A stretch of DNA of 64,000 nt from Adiantum capillus-veneris (Eukaryota > Streptophyta > Polypodiopsida > Polypodiales > Pteridaceae), in assembly GCA_014529385.2 (NCBI GenBank), contig CM043942.1, positions 49,862,274-49,926,273 of the forward strand, in the 5' to 3' direction. Positions 21,801 through 30,317 of the stretch are shown one piece after another. The translations under genes and the position numbers were made by a program. Positions within the stretch are counted from its first letter, which is position 1; each line of letters begins with the position of its first letter. Under the pieces are notes generated by a model, which did not search any database, was not told where the DNA came from, and saw nothing but the letters and a program-made list of their open reading frames with translations.

Positions 21801-22357
21801 AGAAGAACACCCACAACATCATCAAACTTAAGAGTATTTGTGCCAGAGATAGAATTACTTACAGCCATCACAAGGCTGTCCCAACTATCCGGTAGAGATG
21901 ATAGTATAAGGAGAGCTCGCACTTCGTCATCGAAATTGATTTTCACTGATCGAAGTTGACTTATGTTTGTGTTAAAGTCATTTAGGTGTTCTGCAACTGA
22001 ACCATTCTCTGCCATCTTTAGATTGAACAAGCGCTTCATAAGAAATACCTTATTGGATGCCGATGGTTTCTCGTAGAAGTCGTCAAGTGACTTCATCAAG
22101 TCCTCCGTGGTCTTCATCTCCGAAACATTGAAGGCCACCATTGACGCCAAGATTAACCGGATTGTTCCCAGTGCCTTTCGATCAAGGACAATCCATGCTT
22201 CATCTGCCATTGTTGCGGGCTTCTTCGCAAGACCGCCTAGTGGCAAATAGAGGTCCTTCTGGTAGAGATAGTCTTCAATCTGCATCTTCCAATGTTGGTA
22301 GTTTTTGCCGTTGAACTTCTCAATCTTGAGCTTCCCCTCCTCCGCCATAACTCCCAC
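18785..22357 (-). CDS. Copia-2 gag-pol polyprotein (protease, integrase, RT, partial RNase H)
   Basis: An open frame of 1190 residues, of Tork-like appearance. Gag covers about 1-260, with the knuckle CWNCGKKGHVKKDC (Cys237, Cys240, His245, Cys250). Protease begins at WIVDSGASFHATPH (Asp294). A pre-integrase segment (HYRLGHMSAKGM) and an integrase core with DNGGEY and PQQNGISERMNR follow. RT carries YVDD and RNase H is cut short. A second Met three residues in (MAEEGKLKIEKF) is the more usual copia start. One RT residue is odd: AFPHGDLEE, where the family normally has AFLHGDLEE. The frameshift near 18857 removes the end of RNase H. Otherwise no stops are seen, which agrees with the young LTRs. 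Confidence 0.95.
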   Translation of the reverse strand: MGVMAEEGKLKIEKFNGKNYQHWKMQIEDYLYQKDLYLPLGGLAKKPATMADEAWIVLDRKALGTIRLILASMVAFNVSEMKTTEDLMKSLDDFYEKPSASNKVFLMKRLFNLKMAENGSVAEHLNDFNTNISQLRSVKINFDDEVRALLILSSLPDSWDSLVMAVSNSISGTNTLKFDDVVGVLLSEEMRRRSTGESSSAALSVETRGRPKERFKNQKGRDRSRRTKSRTKSVLECWNCGKKGHVKKDCWSKKKKETESQDNKPTSEANVAGKVEQDALILSLDNVSNSWIVDSGASFHATPHKQHFQDYTKGSFGYVYLGDDEACEIVGKGTVSIKTANGNEWKLKDVRHVPSLRKNLISTGQLDDEGHNIAFGNKRGKISKGSLVVAKGEKVSTLYLCAVSTQPSACATTTEVDSAVWHYRLGHMSAKGMQILQTKKLLPGLKEVDLEFCEDCVYGKQKRVKFQKSGNERKNKKLELVHSDVWGPASTPSLGGSLYYVTFIDDATRKTWVYVMKNKSDVFSIFQRWKAFVENETGTKVKCLRSDNGGEYCSQAFESFCASNGIRRQRTTPRTPQQNGISERMNRTIMERARSMRLHAGLPLELWAEAVSTSVYLINRSPSTALDGGVPEEAWTGKPVNYAFLKVFGCEAFMHIDRSLRSKLDAKSKKCFFIGYGEGDFGYRLWNPEDGKILRSRDVIFNEQNMYKDYLERKQTKETGDEYMELEDGEDSRTANGDNVQQHQPNEEPQPIPGRSTRASRPPERFVPSFNHLLISDSGEPESYEEAMQHESKEEWTKSMQVEMDSLHQNQTWELVELPKGKRALQNKWVYKIKEEEGGKKRYKSRLVVKGFSQKKGIDFNEIFSPVVKMNSIRLVLSLVAAHDLNLEQMDVNTAFPHGDLEEEIYMLQPKGYEVKGKEKMVCRLKKSLYGLKQASRQWYLKFDRWMLDHGFTRCNSDHCVYTKNLGDGKFIILMLYVDDMLIASANMQDIKDLKEELSKSFSMKDLGVAKRILGMKISRDRTKKTIKLSQEDYIKKVLERFAMQNAKPVSTPLAGHFKLTKDMCPKTQEEIAYMSKVPYAAAVGSLMYAMVWTRPDIAHAVGVVSRFMDNPGKEHWQAVKWILRYLKGTTTNALYFGETDIFLEGYADADMAGDKDTRRSTTGYVFARLEAGLQSCRKWFHFLPRKQSM

Positions 22358-22407
22358 TCAATTCAAGGAATCCTTTCCTTGAGATAATTTAGCTACGAGC
22401 AAACCTT

Positions 22408-22419
22408 GCTCTGATACCA
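22408..22419 (-). other. Copia-2 primer-binding site (initiator Met tRNA)
   Basis: The minus strand reads TGGTATCAGAGC, complementary to the 3' end of plant initiator methionine tRNA. It lies two bases after the 5' LTR end (22422). Confidence 0.95.
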
Positions 22420-22421
22420 GT

Positions 22422-23248
22422 TGTTAGGAAATAAGACGTAGCTAAATAGATAATTGAGTAGATTACTTAATGGAGAGAGACAAATTTATATACACGAGAT
22501 TATAGTGTAGAGAGAGAGAGAGAGTACACACGATATACGTGGTTCACCCAATGTGGGCTACGTCCACGGGAAAGCAGCCACTCAATGGCTTTGGTACTTC
22601 AAAACAAGAAGTAGTTTACAAAGGGATTATGCCCTTAATGGAGCTCCCGCCTTGCTTCACTCTCACCACCTCACACTCACCTTGTTGCATCAACTTCACA
22701 CTATGAAATGTGTGTAGAAATGGCCTCCTTTTATAGGCCAAAAGGGCTGCCCTCTCTTATGAGAGACAGCCATGTGTAGCCGCCCTTGTGCGAATAAGTC
22801 AAAATCGGACCCTCCAATCCGCCCATGTGTGGCCGCCCTTGAGAAGACAAGTCCGCTTTTGAATTCGGCCACCGGCCATTGAATTCGGCCACCGGCCATC
22901 GGCCATTGACTTCCGACCACCGGCCACCGGCCATTGACTTCCGACCACCGGCCATTGGCCATTGACTACCGGCCACCGGCCAACCGACCGGTTGTTTTCC
23001 GATCACTTTCCGACCGCCGTCCGGCCATAATATTCCGGCGAAAAGGAATATTCCGGCGGAAAAAAAAGTCTCGGGGGCCTCCGCCCCCGAGGCCTTTAAA
23101 GTTGCCCCTGATTCTTGTCCGTGAAAATTTTGGTTTCCGATGAGTGATTTTCCTTCACGCACGATGGCTTCTCCTCATAATGGGGGCCTTACAAATGTGC
23201 GCTTTTACCGCAAAAATTACAAGGGTAAATCAGGCTCCATACTTAACA
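22422..23248 (-). repeat. Copia-2 5' LTR
   Basis: 827 bp, nearly identical to the left copy. The differences seen by eye are (AG)8 instead of (AG)10, A-to-C in the GCCAAAAGGG(A/C)TGCC segment, one C-to-T in the GGCCACCGG tandem, C-to-G near the CCTCATAATG segment, and one A fewer in an A run. It is followed at 23249 by the GCAGA target duplication. Confidence 0.97.
22721..22740 (-). promoter_or_regulatory. Copia-2 LTR TATA box inside an inverted repeat
   Basis: The minus strand reads TGGCC-TATAAAAGGA-GGCCA: the TATA box occupies a 10-base loop closed by a perfect 5-bp inverted repeat. It is placed to drive transcription leftward into the primer site and gag, with an expected start near 22700. 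The same structure is kept at 17888-17907 in the other LTR. Confidence 0.7.
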
Positions 23249-23253
23249 GCAGA

Positions 23254-23760
23254 TTATGCGGGTTGCAGAGACAATAAGAGATTTAAGTTTGGCTACATTT
23301 TCGTACTTTAGGAGGGGCCATTTCTTGGAGATCATCTCTCCAAGATTATATGTCTTCTTCCACAATAGAGGCTGAGTACGTTGTAGTGTCAAATGCCAAC
23401 AAGGAAGCTATATGGTTGGCTTATCTAGTGGGAGATCTAGACATTTAGTAGGTTTCAATTTTTCATTGTGATAGTCAGAGTGCCATTGCTTTGGCAAGAA
23501 GTTAAAACACATTGAGGTGAGGTAACATCTCATTTGAGATGCATTGACGAATAAGCGTTTCGAGCTTGTTAAGATACACATTGATGAAAACGTAGCAAAT
23601 TCTCTTACGAAGAGCCTAGCTACGGAGCATTTTGTAATGTGCATCGATTTAATGGGTGTAGGATGAGCAAATTTGAATAAGGGTGAAGCTGGCGTGCTTC
23701 ATGGATGTACATACTAGTTTTAGTCACCACTTACGATCACATTGGACTTTAAGTGGGAGA
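23254..23760 (+). pseudogene. Copia-1, right part: RNase H remnant and polypurine tract
   Basis: It resumes the RNase H reading exactly after the Copia-2 target duplication (YAGCRDNKRFKFGYIF), then decays with stops. The purine run AAGTGGGAGA at 23751-23760 is the copia plus-strand primer, so the Copia-1 3' LTR should start right after it. Confidence 0.8.
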
Positions 23761-24010
23761 TTTTTGGGTAAAGGCCTTGTAGCTGGCTGCCCGGACACCC
23801 CCTACCCTCACTAACTCACTAACCCTTGTATTCCTTCTACATACAAAAAGAATAAAGGTGACACAAACAAACATTGGCTGTGTGTTTCCCCCAAAGGCTT
23901 GGTCTCTCTCCTCTCCTCTTCTCCTTCCCCCTTCCTGCATGCTCACTAGCACGGGGATCCACTCCCCTCACTAGTGATCTAAGATCTTAGATAGAGCAAA
24001 CGACTCTAGT
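23761..24010 (+). repeat. Copia-1 3' LTR, probable
   Basis: It follows the polypurine tract. The likely start is TGGGTAAAGG at about 23765. It has a CT-rich middle (23900-23940). The matching 5' LTR is not preserved in the window, so the right end is uncertain. Confidence 0.4.
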
Positions 24011-24029
24011 CACACTTGGAGCCAAAAGA

Positions 24030-26280
24030 GATTTGGGTAAGGATGAAGTTTGGACATCTAAACCAGCAACAAAGAAGCAAAAGCTCATCAAAAAGTTATG
24101 GGATCAGCTTAGTGCTCGCAATAGTAAGAAAATGGCCGCCACATCAATAGTTGAGAAAACAACAGAATCTACTTTTGAAAAAGCTCTTGGAACATTTGAG
24201 GCAATAGTAATTGTGTTGCAAGGCACCAACCCAAAGACGTCAATTAGATTGTAGAAGAGTCCAAAGCACCTCTAAACAGCCCATTGTTGTCACCTACACT
24301 ATCATTGAAACATCAATGGATAGGTTATAGGCACTCCAAATGAATAAACTAGTAGAAAGTAGGGTCATGGACACATCTTGGAAGCTACCAGTTTCATATA
24401 AAAGCCTAGTAATTACATACAAAGTTGATAAGTTAGATCCAAAGACTATTACAAATAGCTATGTAGTGATGATCCATACAGGTTGGAACACTATAGTAAA
24501 TTCCATTGATTAGATGATGCAAGCCTAGACTTCTATCAAGCAATGTCTGACATAACCTGTATTGAGGCGAAATTGGAAAGAGAGGTCCTCAAGTCTGAAA
24601 AACAAAGGAAAGAGATCATTTCAAAGAAATAATATTTAAGTAATGTAGAATGTAGACATGAGCAGGATCACAATACCATCAAGGCACTTCAACAATAGGT
24701 GGAATAGATAAAGACCCAAAACTCCACTCTGAGTGCGGATAAGTGGAGACTAACCAAGGATATGAGTATGGAGAGGGTGCAGTTAGACCAAAAGAATACT
24801 TATAGTCTGCAATAGTTTAAAGGAAGTGCATATTGTATTGAAACAATCTATCCTCAATAAATGCATTTACCAATCCATGGAGGATATATCTGATACTGAT
24901 GGAAATCTCACTTTGAATTTTGAAGACTTGGAAAATCGGGTGATTACCATAAAGGAGGATTCAAAAGAGAAAACTTTAGTTTATACTGTCACATTTGCCA
25001 ATGAAGCCCTCATTGAACATCTAACTCACAATGTGGATGAGGATAAAGAAGATGAAGATGATGAGTAGGATAAAGATAGGGAGACTGGGGCGGGAGTTTT
25101 AGATAAGAAGGATGATGACGATGTCCAATCCCCTCCACCTCCTCCAGCTTCGAGCTCGGCAACAGGGGCAACAAATTCAACACCACGCATGAAGGAACCA
25201 AGGGTACCACCACATACCAATCAGCTAAGCAAGGGAAACATCAGGGTAACCACCATAACCAACAAGGACAACGGAAGGCTACACTGGATCTCCCTCTAGT
25301 AGGTGAGCAGTAGAGTAGGGCACTGAGAAAAGTGGAGAAAGGGAAGGCAAGGTTGATTGAGATGAATGTCAATCCAGACTACTCTAATCAATGTTTAATC
25401 TTGAACAAGAGCCTACATCAAGAGAAAGCCCTTCAAATCCAAAATTCCTTGCATGATGATGATATGTATTTGGATCTGGAGATGATTTTTGTGGGGGAAA
25501 GGAGGATGATTGAGCAGTGTTATATTATTAGTTACCATGAATAGCCATCCTCTAGACTACACCCAGGTCGGAATGTGATTTAGGTTTTGGATAGGGTTCC
25601 AAAATTTGTGCTGACAAAAGATGATATGGTGGTGATCCCTCACGCTCAATAAATAACTACGATGAATGTGCACAGCTTGGGTATCCAATTGGAGATGCTA
25701 CTAGGAAATAGGTTGTCTTATAAGTGTATGAAGGATATCAAATTAGAGATGCGGGCTCTATTGACTAAGATGTAGATTGCAAACGGCTGTTGCATTAGAA
25801 ATTCACAATTTTTTTGGAGAAAAATGTATCCAGCAGTAGAGGCCTTAAAGTGAGAATGAGTCTCAGAGAATAGGTTTTCACCTGGTTTGTATTTTGAGAA
25901 GATGATGCAACAAGAGAACCACATAGTCCTGAACTACATTGAAGTAGTACTTGATTCTCCTATGCTAATGTATGCTTTTCCAATGAAGGAGGATGAACTT
26001 CCTAGGTTTTACCCGGTGTTATACCCCAAGTAAAATGAAGCAACTGATCAACATCGATATATCAAAATTATAGATCAAATCACAGAATAGTATGAGTAGA
26101 GGAAGGCATTGTGGGTAGCCTGGAAGAATGTGTTGAATGAGTGTCAAAAATGAAAGACGACCAATCAACTTCAAAGAAATGATGACGCAATGGTAGAGCC
26201 AGATTGGCATGTTGATTAAGTATACCAATGAATTGCTCCAATTCTCAATGAAAGCCTCAAAAATCTTGCAACAAAGCAAG
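24030..26280 (+). pseudogene. Decayed coiled-coil region of a Ty3-type accessory gene (C-terminal half)
   Basis: Broken plus-strand frames, rich in Lys, Glu, Gln and Leu. They include LEREVLKSEKQRKEIISKK near 24575, a heptad-like region near 24640-24810, an acidic stretch at about 25030-25070 and a proline-rich linker near 25125. The last part (25870-26010) contains SPMLMYAFPMKEDEL, comparable with APMLPYALLKYETL in the C-terminal part of the Ty3-B accessory region. The adjoining sequence from 26290 carries the N-terminal half of the same kind of protein, but on the other strand. The relationship is an inference from layout and weak motif matches. Confidence 0.45.
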
Positions 26281-26289
26281 CTCTGAACT

Positions 26290-27260
26290 CCAATTTAGAG
26301 AGATGGCGGCTCCTTTCATAAGTTTTCTTTTCTCTTTGAAACCTCACCTTCTTTTGTTGAGGTTCTTCTTGGTGTGTAGCTATCGCTTTCTTCTTCATCT
26401 CTTCAATTCTTGCTTGCCTTTCCTCATTGTCCAAGATCTCACTGCTATGAGCTTCATGAGAGCTTTCTGCAGATTCTTCGTCTAACTTATATACTCTCTT
26501 TGATGACCATGTGGTTCTGAGAGAAGGTTGGGAGGAAACGATCCATGTGTTCTGATGTGGGTCTGGCGTCAAATTGTCGGTCATGCCAATAGCATGAGAT
26601 GCTATTCTTGTTAGTACTTCAAGCACGTCCAGATATATGTGATTTTACCTTATTTCTTTGTGCCCTTGAGCATTGTGAGCACATATTGCGCATGATCAAT
26701 TGGCTGCTTGGTTGTTGACCTCAACACTTGGGTGAAGGTGATCGCAACCGCATGGTTTGGGTAGTGTATCGTGGTAGTCTCTTTGATAAAAACTGGAAGT
26801 GTTGATGGTATAGGCGTGTTGTTTCTTCCACTTGCCTTTGGGTCAAGTCGAAAAAAGTAACAACAGCAATCTCCTTGGTGAATGTGCCTGTTGTCTTTCT
26901 GTTTCGGGCGTGCATCATCATACCTTCAATTGGCAGCTTCAGTGCCTTAGCCACTATCTCTTTGGTGATTACTACTTCAAATTTTTTCCCTTGTTGGTCA
27001 GTGATTTGGGCTGACCCATCCTCTTTGATTGTGGATAGTAGCTCATATGCTTCCTGGAAATCTACACCGCATGGTTCCTGGTCGTATAAGTCCTTGAGGC
27101 CCAGCCTTTGGTTGGCTTCTTTCGTGTTTGGCTTGGCAGCTACATCATATATTTTCTTTGGTAGCATTTGCACCTCTACCTGGTGTCCTTCTTCACTCTT
27201 AAACCCGCCTGTGAAAACCGCGGTGTTGTTCTCTTCAAGCTGTTCCCTTGACTAGTATGC
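26290..27260 (-). pseudogene. Decayed N-terminal half of a Ty3-type accessory protein
   Basis: Two minus-strand frames (27173-26721 and 26626-26304) match the Ty3-B accessory region at 53440-54100. The shared order is GVDFQEAYELLSTIKEDG (Ty3-B GIDFKRVQHLIETIQEDG), ITKEIVAKALKLPIEG (Ty3-B ITKEIIKEALKLSDQG), FLSKRLPRYTT (Ty3-B SYSKRPPRYTT) and EVLTRIASHAIGMTDNL (Ty3-B EVLTRIIYQAIGAADQL). A charged segment (EERQARIEEMKKK) follows. The family is not one I can name with confidence. It resembles uncharacterised plant transposon-associated proteins. Frameshifts are present near 26700. Confidence 0.65.
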
Positions 27261-27451
27261 TGCCTTGGCCGTCTTTACTGAACTTGGGACAAGTTGGTAG
27301 GGTGGCAGCTCTTGCAACTTCTCTTTTTGGGACACCCTTTTCTTGGCCTTCTTGGCAGCTTGCATTGCTCCTGTTAGGGGAATACAATACCAATGTTAGT
27401 AAATTCTGCAAGTTTCTCTCTAAAATGCCTTGAGAGTCTGAATTGCTAACA

Positions 27452-27958
27452 GATGATGTCCATTTTATGAAGTCTCAAGGTCATTGCCTCTATACAAAGA
27501 AAGCTATAGATGCTAGTCCCTGCTAGTCTATTGATTTTGATCCTTTATGTGTATGGCATGCTCATAACTTGGAAATACATCCTTGAGGCAGATGCATTGA
27601 AGGAAAAGTAACACGAGAACTTTGACAACAAACCATATTCATGTGGGACAAGGCAAAGAATGTTCTTTACTAGTCAAAAAAGAGTACCCTTTTGTGTATT
27701 GAAGTGTTTTGTTTTTTTTTTTTTTGGGGGGGGGGGGGGGGGGGGACGCGATTTCTACTTCATTCCCTTTATTGACGAAACTCGCCTAAGGAAAATGTCC
27801 CATATTTTGTCATATAAGGAATGAGATGACCAGGATTCCATATGCATGTATTGTTGGTTCTTTGATGTATGCCATATTGGGACTTTTACAAACATTGCAT
27901 TTGTAGTGGGAGTTGTAAGCAAGTTTGTGAACATTTTGGAAAGAACCATTTTAAGGCC
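27452..27958 (+). pseudogene. Copia-3, left part: decayed copia RT remnant
   Basis: Short plus-strand pieces match the copia RT end: SQGHCLYTKKA near 27470, then RIPYACIVGSLMYA near 27835 and VVGVVSKFVNILERTILR near 27910. It is interrupted by stops and by a T14G20 homopolymer block. Its continuation is at 34815, across the LINE insertion. Confidence 0.7.
27712..27745. repeat. T14-G20 homopolymer junction
   Basis: Fourteen T followed directly by twenty G inside the Copia-3 remnant. No counterpart is expected in a copia coding region. Confidence 0.95.
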
Positions 27959-28538
27959 AACAACTATTGTGTAGCCATACCAAGAGTCTATTGCTCGCTA
28001 CTGTTGCACGCTCCCCCCCCCCCCCCCCCTGCTGCACCTTCGCTACCCCTCCTCCTCCCCCCCCCCCCCCCCCCCCCCCCTCGCCCTCCCGCTTCCTCCA
28101 GCCCGTGCACTGACCCCCCTCCGCTTCGCCCCGCCACCCCCCCCCCCCCGTCCGCTGCCTTCCCCCCTTCCCTCCAGCCCGTCCGTTGCCCTCCCCCCCT
28201 CCCTGGCCGCTTCTCCCCCACCCCGCCTGCAGCCTCTTGTCTCTCGCTCGCCGCTCTCTCCATCCCCCCCCCCCCCCCCCCCCCCCGTCCTCACTGTTCC
28301 TGAAGGTCTTCTACACCTGGCTCTGTAGCATTTCTTCTTCGAACGAGTGCTCAGAGTACTCGGTTGCAGACTTCCTTCACCGTCCGCTTCTTCGACTCAG
28401 CAGTAGACACAGATGGAGGCTCCATCTCCTCCACAGAGGAACTCGCCTGAAGCCCCCTCGCCCGTCCCCGCTGAGCCCACCATTTGACTTGCTCTTTCAC
28501 CGACAGAGCAAGCGAGCCTTGCCGTAGAGGTAGAGCGC
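27959..28538 (+). promoter_or_regulatory. LINE 5' UTR with four long C tracts
   Basis: Pyrimidine-rich leader with C runs at 28013-28029 (17), 28057-28080 (24), 28137-28149 (13) and 28264-28286 (23). In full-length LINEs this region carries the internal promoter. The G-rich complement could form quadruplexes. No TATA box is seen. Open frames here are compositional and not genes. Confidence 0.6.
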
Positions 28539-30317
28539 TTGCGGGCGACTTCTGTCATCTGCAAGGTTCTCGACACCCATCCTAGTAGAGGAGAGCTGCG
28601 AGATCTTCTCCAGGCCCACCTTCTCGCAGAGGTGGGAAAGATCTTGGATGTCCAGATTCTCGGACGGGGGTACTACCAGATTGAGTTTGAGACTTCCGAG
28701 ATGGCCTCCAAGGTCATAGCTATGAGTCCACTAGCCATCCGATCATCACGCGCCCACTTTCTCCGGTGGCGACATGGTTTTGACACAACTTTGCATGTGC
28801 TCGTAGAGGAGGCAGACATCCCCATCTCAGTTTGCTTTCCGGGTTTACGGAGGGAGTACCTTCCACTTCTCTCCAAGATTGGCTCCGCCATCAGGACTGT
28901 CCTGGAGACACCTCGTACGGCAACATTAGTAGTTTCCAAGGCGGCTGGCATCCCTTCAATTCGAGTTTTGGTCAGAGATACCCACACGCTCCCGAAGGTC
29001 ATCCTTCTGCCTCGAGTGAGTGGGGGTTGGTTTAGACAGAGTGTGGAGTACTCGGGTCTCCCGAACCAGTGCTTCATTTGCAGACAGATGGGCCACCTAG
29101 CGAAGGCCTGTCCACGGAGGAGGCCACGACCTGCACCTCAGCCTCAGCGCAAGCCTTCCAAGGCTGGGCTGCAGCCACAGCCAGCGGCACAGCGCACAGA
29201 TTCAGAGCCATACTCCGAGCTTGGGGCTCCAGCAGAGGAGGGGTGGCAGCAAGCCCGTGGTCGTCGACGCCAGGGGCCACAGCGACAGCCTGACACTCAG
29301 AGTGGCCCTCAGGTGCCTACTCAGCAGCAGTGGGTTCCCACGGGGAACCGCTTTGGTCCTCTTGAGCAGGAGGAGCCCCCTACGCCAGCCTCCACCTCAG
29401 CTTCACCCTCGCCAACCGCCCCACCTTCAAATTTCCCCTCCTCCTCCACATCCCCTCCCCCGCCCTCTGCTCCCGCCTACTCCCTCCTCGCCCTCCTGTC
29501 TCTGTCACCCCACCCCGCTTCTCTTCTCCTCCGCCCCCCCCCAGCTCCTTCTCCCCCTCCTCCTGCTCCAGTACCACAGTCGACTCAGGATACTGGTCCC
29601 TCACCGACGGCTAGGAGATCTCTTGGCAGCGCCTTTGCCACGAGTCGCCTAGCGAGAGAGGGTCAGCCCTTCTTGCGGCCCCCTCTGCAGATTCAGACAT
29701 CTTCCCTTGCAGCTATCCCTCGTGGTCTGACGAGCATTGACCTCCGATGCCGCTGGGATTTCTTCGACTACGGGTTCACTCGCTTCCTCGGTGATTCCGC
29801 AGCAGACCACGAGGCAGCCTGCTTCAGGGTCCACGCTTTGTTCCTCGCCGCTAGGGGAACAGAGGCCTTGGACTCAGCATTTGGTTTCTCCTTCCCCCTC
29901 TGTGGGAGGACCGAGACAGAGTGGTCCCTAGACTCAATGGTGGGATGGTTGCATACACAGGTTCTCGAGTTCTCTCACCACATGGGAGAACTTGGAGTTA
30001 TAGATTTGCTGCAGACTTTGTGGCCTCTGGCCAAGTTTGCGGTGACACCCCCAGACTCAGCAGGATGTAGGCACATTGTGGTGTACTTTTTTGCTGATAC
30101 GCAGTGTTTGCCTTGCTATGTATACATTCATGAGGACTCCTGGACAGAGAAGGTTGCTTTACGCACGGATCGATCTGCTTGGGCTTGGGCCAGGCACTCA
30201 CTGCAGTCTCGCCTATCTAGAGGACGCTCGGATGCAGATTACTCCCCATCCAAGCCAGCCTCAAAGATAGCCCATCTTGCTACTGCGGCAGCATCTGTTC
30301 TCTATCGCTCCCCATGA
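28539..30317 (+). CDS. LINE ORF1: RNA-binding protein with CCHC knuckle and novel C-terminal domain
   Basis: Intact, 592 residues. Residues 1-170 resemble the DUF4283-like N-terminal domain of plant L1 ORF1 proteins. A single knuckle CFICRQMGHLAKAC (Cys178, Cys181, His186, Cys191) is followed by a basic tail. Residues about 200-390 are a low-complexity Pro/Ser/Gln linker. From about 395 to the end there is a compact-looking segment (LTSIDLRCRWDFFDYGFTRFLG, HIVVYFFADTQCLPCYVYIHED, SAWAWARHSL) that I do not recognise from other plant L1 ORF1 proteins. The stop overlaps the ORF2 start as ATGA. Expected role: coating LINE RNA in a ribonucleoprotein. Confidence 0.85.
   Translation: MRATSVICKVLDTHPSRGELRDLLQAHLLAEVGKILDVQILGRGYYQIEFETSEMASKVIAMSPLAIRSSRAHFLRWRHGFDTTLHVLVEEADIPISVCFPGLRREYLPLLSKIGSAIRTVLETPRTATLVVSKAAGIPSIRVLVRDTHTLPKVILLPRVSGGWFRQSVEYSGLPNQCFICRQMGHLAKACPRRRPRPAPQPQRKPSKAGLQPQPAAQRTDSEPYSELGAPAEEGWQQARGRRRQGPQRQPDTQSGPQVPTQQQWVPTGNRFGPLEQEEPPTPASTSASPSPTAPPSNFPSSSTSPPPPSAPAYSLLALLSLSPHPASLLLRPPPAPSPPPPAPVPQSTQDTGPSPTARRSLGSAFATSRLAREGQPFLRPPLQIQTSSLAAIPRGLTSIDLRCRWDFFDYGFTRFLGDSAADHEAACFRVHALFLAARGTEALDSAFGFSFPLCGRTETEWSLDSMVGWLHTQVLEFSHHMGELGVIDLLQTLWPLAKFAVTPPDSAGCRHIVVYFFADTQCLPCYVYIHEDSWTEKVALRTDRSAWAWARHSLQSRLSRGRSDADYSPSKPASKIAHLATAAASVLYRSP

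Larger units (their letters stand above)
17585..23248 (-). mobile_element. Copia-2: young, nearly intact Ty1/copia retrotransposon
   Basis: A complete 5.66-kb element on the minus strand, bounded by LTRs (17585-18416 and 22422-23248). The 5-bp target duplication is perfect: GCAGA at 17580-17584 and 23249-23253. Skipping the element and one duplication copy restores the Copia-1 RNase H frame (GYTDAD then YAGCRD), proving insertion into Copia-1. It has a Met-tRNA primer site, a polypurine tract and one long polyprotein frame with a single frameshift. By eye the LTRs differ by three substitutions, one (AG) repeat-length change and one A-run change. Confidence 0.97.

Noticed and set aside
27372-27451. 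An 80-bp segment beginning TGTTAGGGG and ending GCTAACA, like a tiny TG...CA element
   Set aside because: No target duplication flanks it and the inverted ends are only six bases, so chance or a leftover LTR edge is as likely.
27988-28303. Long open frames on both strands in the LINE 5' region, rich in Pro or Gly
   Set aside because: They are produced by C tracts without stop codons. The composition changes exactly at the homopolymers and there are no motifs.
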